Shown here in pieces: positions 46,593 to 58,093 of a stretch of 64,000 nucleotides of DNA. The stretch covers positions 7,812,001 to 7,876,000 of the forward strand of contig NC_061454.1 of the NCBI RefSeq assembly GCF_022581195.2, given 5' to 3'. The position numbers and the translations under genes are program-made. Source of the stretch: Helicoverpa zea (Eukaryota > Arthropoda > Insecta > Lepidoptera > Noctuidae). Position 1 is the stretch's first letter. Every line of letters starts with the position of its first letter. The notes beneath the pieces are model-generated. The model had not been told where the DNA came from and ran no database searches. It saw only the letters and a program-made list of their open reading frames with translations.

Positions 46593-47416
46593 CGAGCCGA
46601 GAGGGATAGTTAGAACGGAGGCCGTTTGTCTCTTTCTAACACCTTGCCAGCATAAAAAAATGTTGTGATCAACAGTTTTGTCTTCCCAAAAAAACAATTG
46701 AATCACATATATTTTTATCTTATTTTAACAATTGTAAGTCAACAAATTAATAAAAATCGCATTAATTTATTAAACGAATAAATTATTTATATAAATTATT
46801 ATTCTTAAAACATAAACAACATAAATTTTTATTTTGTTTTTTTTTTCCTAGCGGTAACCCTGAACATTCTCGGCGCGTAATCAGCATTTAAAATTTTGTT
46901 TATATTTTTTGTATTAAATCAATTTAAACTATTTAAATGGTGAAAAAGTGTTGCGTTTATACTTGTAAAAGTGAATCCTATGGTGGTTGCAATATATAGT
47001 TCCACAGGTTAGCTAATAATAACATTTTCGTAAACGAAACAACTAGGGTGCCCATGAATTCCTGTAATGAGTGGAAATATGGGTGATGGATTTTAAAACT
47101 GTTGTACTATTGTTATAGCTTCCGAAAAAATGAAGAAAGGCGACATAAATGGCTCAGCAGACTATATATGAAGTAGAAATACAAAAAAAAACAGTCTTCA
47201 CTTCGAAACTTCCTGCTTTTATACTGCTAATTCCCGCTAATTATTAAAAGCCTTTATAAGTATCTCAAGGTCACAAACTGCGTAAGTTAAAACTTCAATA
47301 CCAATCTGCGTTTAATAATCTTAGCAAATTCGGATTTGTCTCGCATAGCTTAATCTCATAGTCACCCTATTAGAAAGGGACAGACAGCCTCCGTACTAAC
47401 TGTTTCACTCGGCTCG
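46593..47416. mobile_element. Degraded TIR element
   Basis: About 48 bp at 46593-46640 (CGAGCCGAGAGGGATAGTTA then GAACGGAGGCCGTTTGTCTC) recur in inverse orientation at 47369-47416 with about 80-85% identity. They bound an AT-rich interior without transposase. The right arm continues outward into CAGTCCTGTTTACTAATATT, a context I recall from lepidopteran repeats, so the true ends may lie further out, near 46550 and 47465. No target duplication identified; superfamily unknown. Confidence 0.65.
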
Positions 47417-49135
47417 TTTTTTGGGTTTATATGCGCAGTCCTGTTTACTAATATTATGTCTATGGTAGTAACACAATCAAATACAGACATAATTTATGTA
47501 ATATTGATCATTGCTCAAATATGGCGTTATGTTCATAATTTGAATGAAATAAAGGCGTAATAACCAACATTCTTGGGAGAAATGATGAGAATCAACGTAA
47601 AATATTCGTGTTATTGCTACAAATATGGTGTCGGTCTCTTTTAAGGAGTTATCGCACTTATCACTTTATAAACTGTTCGGCCGAGGAATGCGTCGGCGCT
47701 TTCGAAGATGAGTTTTATAATTGCGTCGGCGGCATCCTACCCGCGAGAAGATTGTGTCGTCAACTTGCCACCCCTATAATTTTGCGTGGATTTCTCTCTA
47801 CTTTATGAATTATTAAGTGTTACATGAAGTTTTCGCCATGAAATCTATCATTATGCCATTAGCCTCAGTCTTAAACGCTCATGTGTTTTCACGGAAAACA
47901 ATTAGAGAAATCTCTTCCTATATTGTGAAATCATCGTGTGTACTTCGGTTACGTTTTTCGTAGTTTTACGTATAATTGTTCTCTTGTGTAATCTACCTTC
48001 GTTGCGTTCTATTACCATAATTATGATTACTATTCTTGGCCTTAAGTTTTTGGTTAAACGCTTCTATCTTTCCAACGCTAACGGTGTGAGATTTACGTCT
48101 CTTAATGGTTTGCCATCAGTAGCGCTTTATAGCCGTACATTTTTATGACCAATTCCTGAAAAACTGTGATTTGCTCGGAATGTTTTCTCAACAGCTATAG
48201 ATAGCCTTAAGTGATTTCATTCGTTGTGATTATCTATTGATCTGTTTGATAGGCAGGCGTGACAGCATATGTTGTATATAATAATATGGCCTTTATCTAT
48301 TAACAGTAAATATACCTTACGAGCAGGTACAATATGTGGTAGGTGAATAAAGAAAACGTACGCTGTACACATACGGCACAATCCCGTGACCAATGCAGAG
48401 ATATCGCCATATCAGACAATACTTACAAATTATCCCCTCGGGGAGTTTTGATTCGCTTGCAACTTCACACGAAAACAAGTAAACCCACTCTCGTGTCCGT
48501 TTGTGGACTATTTACTACTTTCACTTTGATTTTACTGCGTTTGAGTAATTTTCACTGACTGCCTCGTTGATCAGTGGGTGTAAACGCAACAGCTAAAGTC
48601 CTGACATTGATGCTTAAAGATTATGAAGGTAATATACTTACCTACCTAAGACTCTAAAGTTAAGAGTCCTAAAGCAACTTTACTGAGGCATTGTTCTTCA
48701 AAGTATGATGTGTATTTTCTTAATCTGGTTGGTGTAATTTTATATTTGGGGAGATTTCGTACTTCTCGCGCTTGTTTGTGTTTGTAGAATGTCATGACAT
48801 AAGTACATTATGTTGCGTCAAATTGGATATAAGTAAGGAAAAACTGAACAAAATAGTAATGGGATTTTTTTCTTCTTAAATAAATCATGAATAAAATAAA
48901 ACTGTAAACAACAACGTTTTCCTTAACATTTCTTCCTTGACATACATTTAGGTTAGCAAAATAGTATTTTTAAAGGAATACAATTTTAACAATAAGGGGT
49001 TGTTTTATGATACGTATTTAATTGTACGGCTGTACGGTAAAGCCTTCTATTAGGAACTATAACATTTCTTGAAATAAGAAAATATATGTTTAAAGTAAAA
49101 CATGCAGTGTAAAAACAATTTGTACACGGCATAAG
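47417..49135. other. Intron, no gene seen
   Basis: AT-rich. Frames at 47608-47808 and 47936-48148 (plus) carry no domain and no splice framing. Nothing else recognised. Confidence 0.4.
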
Positions 49136-49190
49136 TGGCGGGCGCGGGATTCGAACCCGCGAGTTATAATTTATTAGACTGCAGTGGCAC
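49136..49190 (-). pseudogene. tRNA 3'-half fragment
   Basis: On the minus strand the sequence contains a perfect T arm (GCGGG-TTCGAAT-CCCGC, 49144-49160), followed by GCCCGCC and A, the 3' half of an acceptor stem with discriminator. Upstream there is a partial anticodon-arm-like segment (CTGCAGTCTAATAA) and no 5' acceptor partner GGCGGGC, so no cloverleaf forms. It could be a truncated tRNA gene or part of a tRNA-derived SINE. The B box is intact. Confidence 0.6.
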
Positions 49191-49614
49191 GTAACGTTTT
49201 GGCAAGGCGAGTCCGAGACCAAGTCGCGAATACGTAGTAGCACAAGGTCGATGCGCCCTGCCCCAGGCAAAGCTCTTTACACTGCTAGTAACCACCACTA
49301 CGAGGCTTAGATGGAATGCAGATTTTGTTTCTATAGCTGCTCTGACCTCGGCACAGTCATGGCTTCATTTCCGTGACTTAATATTCGGTAACACAAACAG
49401 GTTTTTTATACCCAAATCGTAATCACGTTTAAGGAAATAAAGTACCTACGAATATTATTTTCTAAAATAGGCCATGTTTTTCTGAAATTGTATTTTCCCA
49501 ATTTCAGTACAATAAGCTCAAATGAAATACCGACATCCGTGGTCCGCGCGGAGTCTGTCCCTCGGGAACAATTGACCCACTTAATGTAGCTCGAGAAATG
49601 TTTGTTTGTTTCAG
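49191..49614. other. Intron, no further feature
   Basis: AT-rich flank ending in the TTTGTTTGTTTCAG acceptor of the next exon. Confidence 0.4.
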
Positions 49615-49683
49615 GTGGCCGGTGCCGTGGAGCTGAGCGAGTCCGCCAATACCGCGCAGATATTGGCGCAAGTACAAAACTCT
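49615..49683 (+). CDS. Shared internal exon, tensin-like protein
   Basis: Acceptor TTTGTTTGTTTCAG, donor AACTCT|GTAAGTAC, 69 nt, phase 0 in and out (23 codons). The frame reads VAGAVELSESANTAQILAQV then QNS, an Ala/Glu-rich, probably helical segment. Its first Val completes the CESKV turn after the C1 exons, which supports direct splicing from 26079 across a 23.5-kb intron. GC-rich codon use contrasts with the flanks. It may be skipped or included depending on the first exon used. No domain is recognisable in 23 residues. Confidence 0.65.
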
Positions 49684-51999
49684 GTAAGTACACAACCTTG
49701 TTCAACTAACTTTTGATTTACCGCCTCTCTACAATGAACACCGCAACTCCTTATTCGTAAGAAGATACCATATTTTTAACAGCGCAATTAACATAAAAAC
49801 ATCTTATCAGCCCCTATTGAAATTTTATAACTGTTATAATGTAAAAATCATATCGCGTGTGATGTTAAACGGGCCCGTGTATGGAACGTTTAACCGATAA
49901 TTGCTGGAAACATGGCGTATAAATGAATTCGCTATAATTATTTCGGGAGGTATCTTCAAAGAGTTCGATCATTAACTTTCGCATATTTAGCTCTGAATGG
50001 ATACGAGCTGCGAGATATGGATGATGTAAGGGTCTCTTTGGAGCAGAAATTGCTGATATTACTCCCCATTATGATTATGGGACGTGAACAAGAAAGTGGC
50101 ACGACCGACGACGGGTCAAAACGTGGCTCACGCCGACATCCACTTCATTTTCACGCCATTTGGCAAATTTTCAGTGTTGAGGATGTGTAGTGCTGCTTTT
50201 CACATGAAACAGCATTAGTATTCAACAGCAATATTGCAAATATGTAGTACAAATAAAATTAATTTGCATTAGTTACTAAGAATATATTGCTTCCGTTTAT
50301 GAAGGTCAGAATATCAAGAACTACGTCTTATTTTTGCTAGCTGGTTGTGGTCATTGCGGACAATATAGCACGAATCCGTTGTTCATGTATCCAACAAGTC
50401 CAACAAGGATTTAGAAAGCTCTAACAACAGATCAAACATTGGCGGGTTAACGTTAGCGTTACATTCCGGGCTCTACATTCCTCTTCCTGTTTGATTTTTG
50501 TGCAAACACCAAAGGACGGTAAGGCTACATTTTCTACAGCCGTGGGAACAGTTATATAACAAGCTAAAAATAGAACTGTGTCTAGATTAAAATACAAAGA
50601 CCAATAGGAAACTCAGTCACACTCAGTAGGGAATAACTTTATTTGCAAAATATACCGCTAATTTATATGTGTGCTATGTATGAGATTACAACCTTGCATG
50701 CTGATGAGTTAAGAAGAATAAATGACGTAATTTGTAATACTAATTATAATAAACTATTTTGCTTCACACTCTTGCACATTAGGTAAGTATAGACGCACGC
50801 ATCGGACTTGAACTTATGCCTAGCGGTGGCCACTTTGTTTCCATGTAGTTTAGTCTTATTCCATGGACTATATGTATAATTTACATGGATGTTTTTCCAA
50901 CAGTATAAAAACAAATGACAGCCCTCACAGATATTGTTCATGATTGTAAAAGTATCAGGGCAAAGTGCTTTCGATATTTCAGAGTTGAACAAATTTTACA
51001 TCGGGACACCTAATTTGAAATCGTTTTAGCTGTTATTGCAGTTGTTAAATTTAAAGTGAAATAAATGGCCGACTTGCTTGCAGCCTCCGCTCTTAAAATC
51101 AATTAAGTATTATTTGCCGTTCATAATGAAATGTCTCCGGTCTCGCAAAATGTCAATTAGCCGAGTAGGTACTCCTAAATTATAGGCTATAAATGTACCT
51201 TTGGGATTTAGAATAGGTATTCTAACGTTTCTAAATGTTAGTATTCTCTCTTAGGTCATTGAATAATATAGCTAGATAATATCCCCGTCCTAATTCCATC
51301 TTCATTGTTATTATAATGCGCTTCGTAAGCATTGGCATGCCAATTTATGTGGGGTCACCCTTCGGGCTAATTGCACTACACACGCATAAAATTTGAAGCT
51401 CAGGAAAAGACACTGCCTGCTTGGTAATGTTGACAGATAAACTTAATAACTAACTACTGCTACTATTCTGAGAGTTGTTTTTGTAACAACAAAGATTCCA
51501 TAAATGTTTGCAATATGTATATCTGTTAGTAAACATGCTACGTTTAGTATGAAAACATCCCGAAATATTCACTTTCATTATTTCTTTCACCCTTCAAAAC
51601 TGTAATTTGTAATAGTGCCGGTCTGCGGGGGAACCAGTGCGTTTAATGTAATTGACATCTGTCAAACAAAGCCAGCATAGCCGTTCCTATTTTGGTATTG
51701 TTTATCCCAACAGCGGATGCTGCTTCTCTATTTCATACGCAAGTCGGTTCTACAGTAATGGAAATTAATTTACAAGTACTTACAAGGCATGAAGGTACAT
51801 ACATACTATATTACATATCATCACTACATTCTCTTACTAGTTTGTAGGTCAGTTTACGATAACACTTTATCAACCGAGCTATTTGTCCGATGGCTGGCTT
51901 TGCATAAGAATTAGTAGAAGAAGAGGTTTTGGGACTTTGGAATGGGTAAGGTGAAAACTTTGATTTATGAAAGGTCTTAATGAGTGGTGATAGAGATAA
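49684..51999. other. Intron, no gene seen
   Basis: AT-rich; the GTAAGTATAG at 50780 follows no ATG-bearing frame. Nothing else recognised up to the CpG island at 52 kb. Confidence 0.4.
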
Positions 52000-52205
52000 A
52001 TGTAAACATTGGGGGGCGGGTCGACACGTGTGTCACGGTGTGAAGGTGACGCGGTGGCGGGCGCGCCCGCGCGGCTGCATAGTGCGGCCCGAGCGCGGAC
52101 AGTGCGCGACGCGCCCGCGACCTGGCCGCACCGCATACCAAAGGCATGCGCTGCTGAAGCCCGTGCCCGACCACTATCAGTACTCGCGTGCTCAGATGCC
52201 GCCAA
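52000..52205 (+). promoter_or_regulatory. CpG-island promoter of the 52423 first exon
   Basis: A strong CpG island (GGTGGCGGGCGCGCCCGCGC near 52050 and GACGCGCCCGCGACCTGG near 52108) in AT-rich DNA, ending with CACTATCAGTACTCG near 52170, an arthropod-type initiator (TCAGT). The ATG of the first exon lies about 250 bp downstream. Opposing open frames through the island are compositional. Promoter role inferred from composition, initiator and distance. Confidence 0.5.
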
Positions 52206-52218
52206 AATAGGCAGTTTA

Positions 52219-52240
52219 CGCGGTTTTTTACAAAACCGCG
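52219..52240. repeat. Perfect short hairpin
   Basis: CGCGGTTTT and its complement AAAACCGCG enclose a TTAC loop. It lies in the presumed 5' UTR of the 52423 exon, where a stem could affect scanning; it is a short structure and may have no function. Confidence 0.5.
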
Positions 52241-52422
52241 GCTAACTTGCCAAGTGATGTAGTGATGACTATTCCCTTTGGACAGTCAAAGAGAACTTGT
52301 TAGATATTTTGTGTTTCGTGAAAAAAATAACTCTAAAGTTAATGTGACATAGCTTGCCGGTAATGAGTTGGTAACGCGTCAGACACGCACGGTAACTGGC
52401 AGGACACGCGTCCACCGGCAAG

Positions 52423-52506
52423 ATGAAGTTGTTCAAGAGGAGGCTGTCGTTCAGCGCAGATAAACAGAAACAGGTTCCCCGCACAGACGATCCCTTTGAA
52501 CACGAG
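52423..52506 (+). CDS. Alternative first exon D (MKLFKRRLSFS N-terminus)
   Basis: An ATG with good context (GGCAAGATGA) opens 28 codons, MKLFKRRLSFSADKQKQVPR followed by TDDPFEHE, up to the donor CACGAG|GTACTT in phase 0. An in-frame TAA lies 30 bp upstream, so this is the start of the frame. It sits 250 bp below a CpG island. The peptide has a basic cluster (FKRRLSFS) that matches a basophilic kinase site (R-R-x-S) and could be a membrane- or 14-3-3-binding motif; PCTAIRE kinases have a similar MKKFKRRLS start, so a different gene cannot be excluded. Phase and position fit splicing to 57274, giving a C1-less isoform. Confidence 0.65.
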
Positions 52507-54599
52507 GTACTTAATAGACCCATGTCTCATGGCTCTACATCTTGTAGATATCACTAAGTATTCGCGAGCATAAAGATATAATATACGTAACTAGGTGTGT
52601 ATACGAAGGTATTATACGAACAGCTGATATCATCACTACAAGCAGCATCCTTGTAATAATTTAATAGATGAAACAAAACTGGATTCAATTTTAATAATAT
52701 AAGTAGATGTAGAAATATAGACAATTTAATATGTAGATGCTAAAAAACACTTCTACTACACACAATAAAATTCGTGGTTTGTTGATAACGATACCGGCAC
52801 AGAGTTTCTAGGAGAACACAGCGCGTTTCTTTAAACACATGGTAGTAAATAACACAGTGTAATTGATTAGCGTTACGTAGTCGTAGTATTGTGTTTCAGT
52901 GCTAGAAGTGTTCGCTTTAGCAAAGCAAATTGAGAGGCAAGGTTATCTTATCAGGCGGAGGCCGCGACGTACCGCTCCAACGCTCAGCCACTTGCAATTC
53001 AATTCTGCGAATCGAAAATGTATGGCTTCTGGCGTCCGCTCTCGTTAAACTCGCTAATACGTGATCCTAAAGCTAAATATTAGAAATCGGGCCCACTACC
53101 TAAACTAACGAAGTTAAAGTGATCCTCACAGTTATCGTCATAAATTCATTTCAGGAAGACTATTCATGATCAAGGTTCATAAATCCACTGAAATATCTAA
53201 CATTTGGTAATTATATGCTAGCAACACCAACGTCGTTTTTTTGCAAACCGCGGTGCGCAGTCAGCGACTGGAAACAAAACATAATTTTGCAACCTTCCAT
53301 GAATTTTCGACCACAAACTGACGAATTGTTTTCGCCTCTCAGATCTTTGTGATGTCAATGTGCCTAAAGATCTTACAATTATGATCTCACTAACATGTGA
53401 ACGTACTATAAATTATTTATACAGATGTTTAAATCTGTTCGTCAATGCCGGTCGATAATAAAATTCAAGTCATATGAGTACTTATGCTTGGGAATTGTAG
53501 GCTGGAATGCGATCTATTGTGCTCGATTGACGTAGGCAGCGCTGTAAGACCCTAATGAGGTTTTGTATGACCTGCAGCAGTTAAACTTAAAGGCCATAGA
53601 TGGCATGACGGGATAAAGGAAGCAAGTACAGAGAAACGAGGTGAGGTGCAGTGGTGTGTTTGTAGCTGCAATCAGCGCGCGCCATCGCACTGCTAATGTG
53701 CAGCCATTTGTCCTTGGCCTCTGTGTGTTACGTGATCACACTGCATTGGGAATTTGTATCGCACTCACACATTGTGTTCCTTACTTCATTGTGTTACTAT
53801 TTTGCGAACGAGCGGAAAAGTTAAGGAAAATTTCAGAGATTTATTTCTGTTTTTGACTGTCAAATGAGGAATTTATTGTTTCGAAATGTGTTATTGATTA
53901 TGTATGACTTGGTTTCCTTAAAAATGTTGCTAAGGTGTTGTGCCTACCTAATGTGACCTATTTTCTTATGGATGTCACCTTCTGTCAAGCCTTGTCACAA
54001 TCATTGAATTTTGAAGACTTCTATTGTGAAGGGATCTGATAAATATAAAGCAATACTTGGAAGTCAGGATGTAACTGCTTACGCAACGAATAAAGATATA
54101 ACAATTCGTAACGTACTGCTAATAAAAAGTTCAAGACATTGAACGTTTGAAACCAGTTTTATTTATTTATAGTAAGAAGTCTCTCACAGGTCACAATAAA
54201 TATTGTACTTTACGAATTTACTTTTCGGTTGGTTAATATTGTTTACTTGCGGCCGTTCACTTAAAATACAAAGACAAATATGTTACAAAATGTCCAGTCA
54301 CTGGAAATAAACTATCCGAAGTATGACTAATTAATAATTCACGTCGATTGATTAACGACTCTTGTTTGTTCCAGTTTGGAATTCTTGTGGTTCTATTTGT
54401 GATCCTAGCTTTGTTTGCTGAATAGATTTTTGTCCTAGAAAAAAATCGACATTCGTCTGTCTCTTGAATGAAGTTTATGACCTGCATATATATCAGTAGA
54501 ACTTCCTCAAATATCTTTCGTTATTGGCAGTAAAAATTCAGAAATACGACATCTGCTCTAAAGTTTGATTTCAAATATCATCCAGTAGTTGAGATGTGG
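52507..54599. other. Intron, no gene seen
   Basis: AT-rich; small CpG patches near 52960-53060 and 53670. No coding frame or repeat supported. Confidence 0.4.
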
Positions 54600-54720
54600 A
54601 GGTCAGATGGCAGATGGCTGTGGCTCCATGTAAATATTGATATTTAGCCGCATCTAGTTAAACTGGGAGCCGACCCCGACCTAGTTTGGCAAAGCTTAGG
54701 CAAAAGAGAGAAATAAATCC
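54600..54720 (+). repeat. Tail of a lepidopteran interspersed repeat
   Basis: GGTCAGATGGCAGATGGCTG, then GTTAAACTGGGAGCCGACCC and GACCTAGTTTGGCAAAGCTTAGG follow the order of a repeat tail common in moth genomes (typically CTGGAAGCCGACCCCAACAT followed by AGTTGGGAAAAGGCT). It is probably the distal part of the same family as 8690-8870. Diverged, with no clear boundaries. Confidence 0.55.
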
Positions 54721-57273
54721 TAGTAATGAAGTGTATAAAAAATCGGGATGTGACCCTTTCTATAGTTGAATGAGTATTTATGTTATATGGTTTTTTATAT
54801 TTATATATTTATGTATTATATATTTGTTCAGGTACAAAGCCACTGTTTTGCAGAAATGATCTGTTTTATAATACAATCATATTGTTTTAAAAACAATCAA
54901 TCAATGCAATGATGCTGCAATGGAGGTACGGTCGGCGTGGGCGCAGCGTTATTTGGATTTTTAACTATTTCTTATACCCACGTAGCTATGTACTCACGAT
55001 TTCTCCGAAGAAAGAAGCCGAGTCAACATTTGTACATGTGGTAATGTGTATGTACTTATACTTGCTAATGCCAATGCAGTTGCTTTTACTACAAATAGTA
55101 TTTAATGCCAATTATTACAAACACCAATTTCTTTATTTTCTTAAGTATTAGTACTTAACATATTATTTGACGGAAAGCCAACGTTATCGCTCGCTTTTTG
55201 ACTTCCTTATTCCTTCAAATATTTACGCTATTATCTGAAAGGAATTAAATAAATTCAATGTTCAAAACTGTTTACTGATTAGGTATAACAGCTGAGTAGG
55301 ATTGTCACTGCAGATAAATGGATTAAGGAAAAGATAGCCAAATCCAATACAATAACATACGTCGAAAGCCAAGAATGTTGATTGACCTATGTACCTAAAA
55401 TGACAAAATTGTAGTCGGTGCACAGAGAAAAATAATAATAATATGGATTACCTACTCCAAATATCAAAGCAGGTAAATGCAAGTAGGTACATACTCAAAC
55501 GAAAATGAGTCAAATGGTGTATAGGATCAAGTGAGAGGTTAACAAGAAGCGTGGATAACTTTATTAATTCCTCCAGTTGGCTTATCTAGCCGATACGTGT
55601 TGAAAGTGGTAACGAAATGTTAAGTGCATGCGCCCACGCAGGCCTGTGAACAAGGGCCGAGTATCGCGGCCGCTGCAGACGCTCGCATCAGCTCACGTGG
55701 GATGCGTATCTTATCTATCCACTAGCTAATCCGATGTACTATTTTCACACAATGTAGAGCAGAGGTTTTGAAATTCTGGAAATTTATAACATCTTATAAA
55801 TTACGCATTGTTTGTGGCTCTTACAAAACAGCGCCATTCGCGTATCTACTTGCGAGTTATTTTTATATCGCGCTTGTCGAACGCAGCTCGTCGACGTAAA
55901 CTTTACGAATGCACATAAACACGATGCACGACTTGTTTAGATATTTTATGTAACACTGTGTTCGCGTCGTCAACATAACATTTAAGAACATTAACGATAT
56001 TTTAACGTCTCCTTGATAAAATATTGTTTCTTGATAAATGTAATTTTCAACTTTTAAAAGTGGTTTTAAATACTAGCTAGAGGCTATTTATCAATATTCC
56101 CGGTAATTTCGCCGAGGAACGAAAGGCGTTACCTTCGAAGTTATCAAGTAATCATTATTCAATTTCACCCCAATTAACTAGATGGGGATCTCGGAACGTT
56201 TGCGTATAAATCAATCGCTCTCAAACCGTAGCATTAAACCAACACGTGTGTTGTGATTTAGTATGTATTTGGACTATCTGATCTGTAAATCAATGATTCC
56301 GAAACTAAAGACAAGGAAAATAGTCCAGACAGTCAAAGGTTCCATAGTATGTCATGAGGTTACCTAGGCGCGACGTGTCTAGCGCCTTTTTAGTTATAGC
56401 CGGTATCCTGTGTGACTGCGGTTTGTATTACAAAGATGTCCAGCTGAGAAACCTCGGACGTGACCGGAATACGTAGGTGCTCATAGTTGGTGCGGAACCA
56501 ATCAGTAAATATAATAAAACCAATCCTATTATGCACCGACCTCTGCTCACAACTCAATCACAGCGGCTGACGCAATGTTACAATCTCGGTATGATTAGCT
56601 TCTTGGCTTATAATTTTGTGATATTTCCATGCACTGTAATTGTGTCAGACGGACGTTAAATCATCGACTCCATTCATATCACTGAATGTGGAATTATTGC
56701 CGCCCCAACCTTCATGATCTTATAAACAAACTAAATTGATCAAAGTAAACAATATTTGTGTCTGAAAGTGTTCTAGGAATATCACGCATAGTTGCGATAT
56801 ATTTTTGCTCTAGAATAGCTTTAGGAGAACCTTTAGTCTCAAATAAAATTGGCATGTCTACAGATTGAATAAGATTGCAACAGAAGCAGTATGGTCTAGG
56901 CTCCAACCCGGATTTGAAAGCTTTTGTTCGCAGACACGGCTCAACAAGACTTCGTAAGCCTGGTGACAATATCGCGACTTCGCGAGCCAGCGTGTCCAAA
57001 CACTTATTCGCTACAACAATAACTCACTCGCGACATTGCGTCGCTTTCAATTTTCTCTACGATTTTTATTGAGACTATGATGCCAATCATCATCGTCATT
57101 GTTCGTAGCTTTCCTATACTTCCAATTTAATGTTATGATAGTTTTCTTTCCTGAAAACGGACAAAATCATCCAATTTTGTGACCCTATTTTATTTTGAAA
57201 ATCTATTGCCATAGTTCTTCATAAGCAATTTAATATTTTATACGTAACTTAATTGAATTCTTTGTTTCAACAG
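54721..57273. other. Intron, no gene seen
   Basis: AT-rich with a CpG patch at about 55625-55705. Ends in the acceptor TTTGTTTCAACAG of the next exon. Nothing else recognised. Confidence 0.4.
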
Positions 57274-57459
57274 GACAGAGCCCGTTTCTCGGACACGAGC
57301 TGGCAAATCCATCGCACGTGGATGCGCAATGGCGACCCACTACCCTTGTCGCCAACCCCTTCGCGCTCGCTGCCCGCTCCGCTTAATGCTCCGCCGCCCG
57401 CGCCGTCAGCGTCCGTCACCTTACGCTCCGAACAAAACGGCATCTACGACACCATTACG
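57274..57459 (+). CDS. Shared internal exon, Pro/Ser-rich linker of tensin-like protein
   Basis: Acceptor TTTGTTTCAACAG, donor ATTACG|GTAAGTGG, 186 nt, phase 0 in and out (62 codons). The frame reads DRARFSDTSWQIHRTWMRNG, then a Pro/Ser/Ala-rich linker (LPLSPTPSRSLPAPLNAPPP), and ends EQNGIYDTIT. GC-rich third positions over exactly the exon and AT-rich frames beyond the donor support it. The linker contains S/T-P sites; the closing GIYDTIT could be a Tyr phosphorylation or PTP-adjacent motif (inference). This is the last exon found; PTEN-like, SH2 and PTB domains are not in the window, so the gene continues to the right. Confidence 0.75.
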
Positions 57460-57705
57460 GTAAGTGGGCTAATTGCTCATCAATATTTAAAATGCGACAA
57501 ATATAATTTCAAATACGAGAGAACATTAATATTGATCCATGTCTGGAACGAGGTGACACTTCAATTCCTTGCACTGAATAGGAAAACAAATGAAAGGAAA
57601 TACATAGTCGCAAAGTCGGTTGGCAAATTCAAGCAATGAGCTTCCATGCAAATTGGTGCAGGAGCAAAAAACGTCTTGTTTCACGTGCTGATTTTTAAAT
57701 CTATA

Positions 57706-58093
57706 CAAGGTGTTGATTTGTGCCATAGTTCAGGAGGAGGACATAAAGTACGTAAATAATCGATTGTAATTACAGTAGATGGGAAATAACTAATATGCAC
57801 TGCTTTTTTTGTCATTGTAATGTCGTAGTATTTCAGAAGTAATCCAATTTTATGAATGAAATTTACGAATGATCGTTGCGTATTCTTTGTGTTTGCGTTT
57901 GTGTGAGGGCGCAGCACGGTTTTAAGGCCAGTAACACACACGCCAAGTTTAAATACGGCTAGATGACATAGACGGAATTCGGAAAAAAAATAATTTTAAA
58001 AAAATTACGTACCAATTTTTTGGTTGATTTGGGTCGAAAATCACTAGCATAATTACGTCCTTGACTATGGCACGGATGCAAATCAACAGCTTG
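57706..58093. mobile_element. 390-bp TIR element, copy 2
   Basis: Same termini as the copy at 40901 (CAAGGTGTTGATTTG ... CAAATCAACAGCTTG), again with TA on both sides (57704-57705, 58094-58095). It is 388 bp, about 85-90% identical to copy 1 by eye, with a 6-base deletion near the left end and an AT-run difference near the middle. Inserted 246 bp downstream of the exon donor at 57459. Confidence 0.85.

Noticed and set aside
51879..52245. Several overlapping frames on both strands at the 52 kb CpG island
   Set aside because: CpG-rich composition depletes stops in all frames; no domain, and the ATG exon at 52423 explains the locus better.
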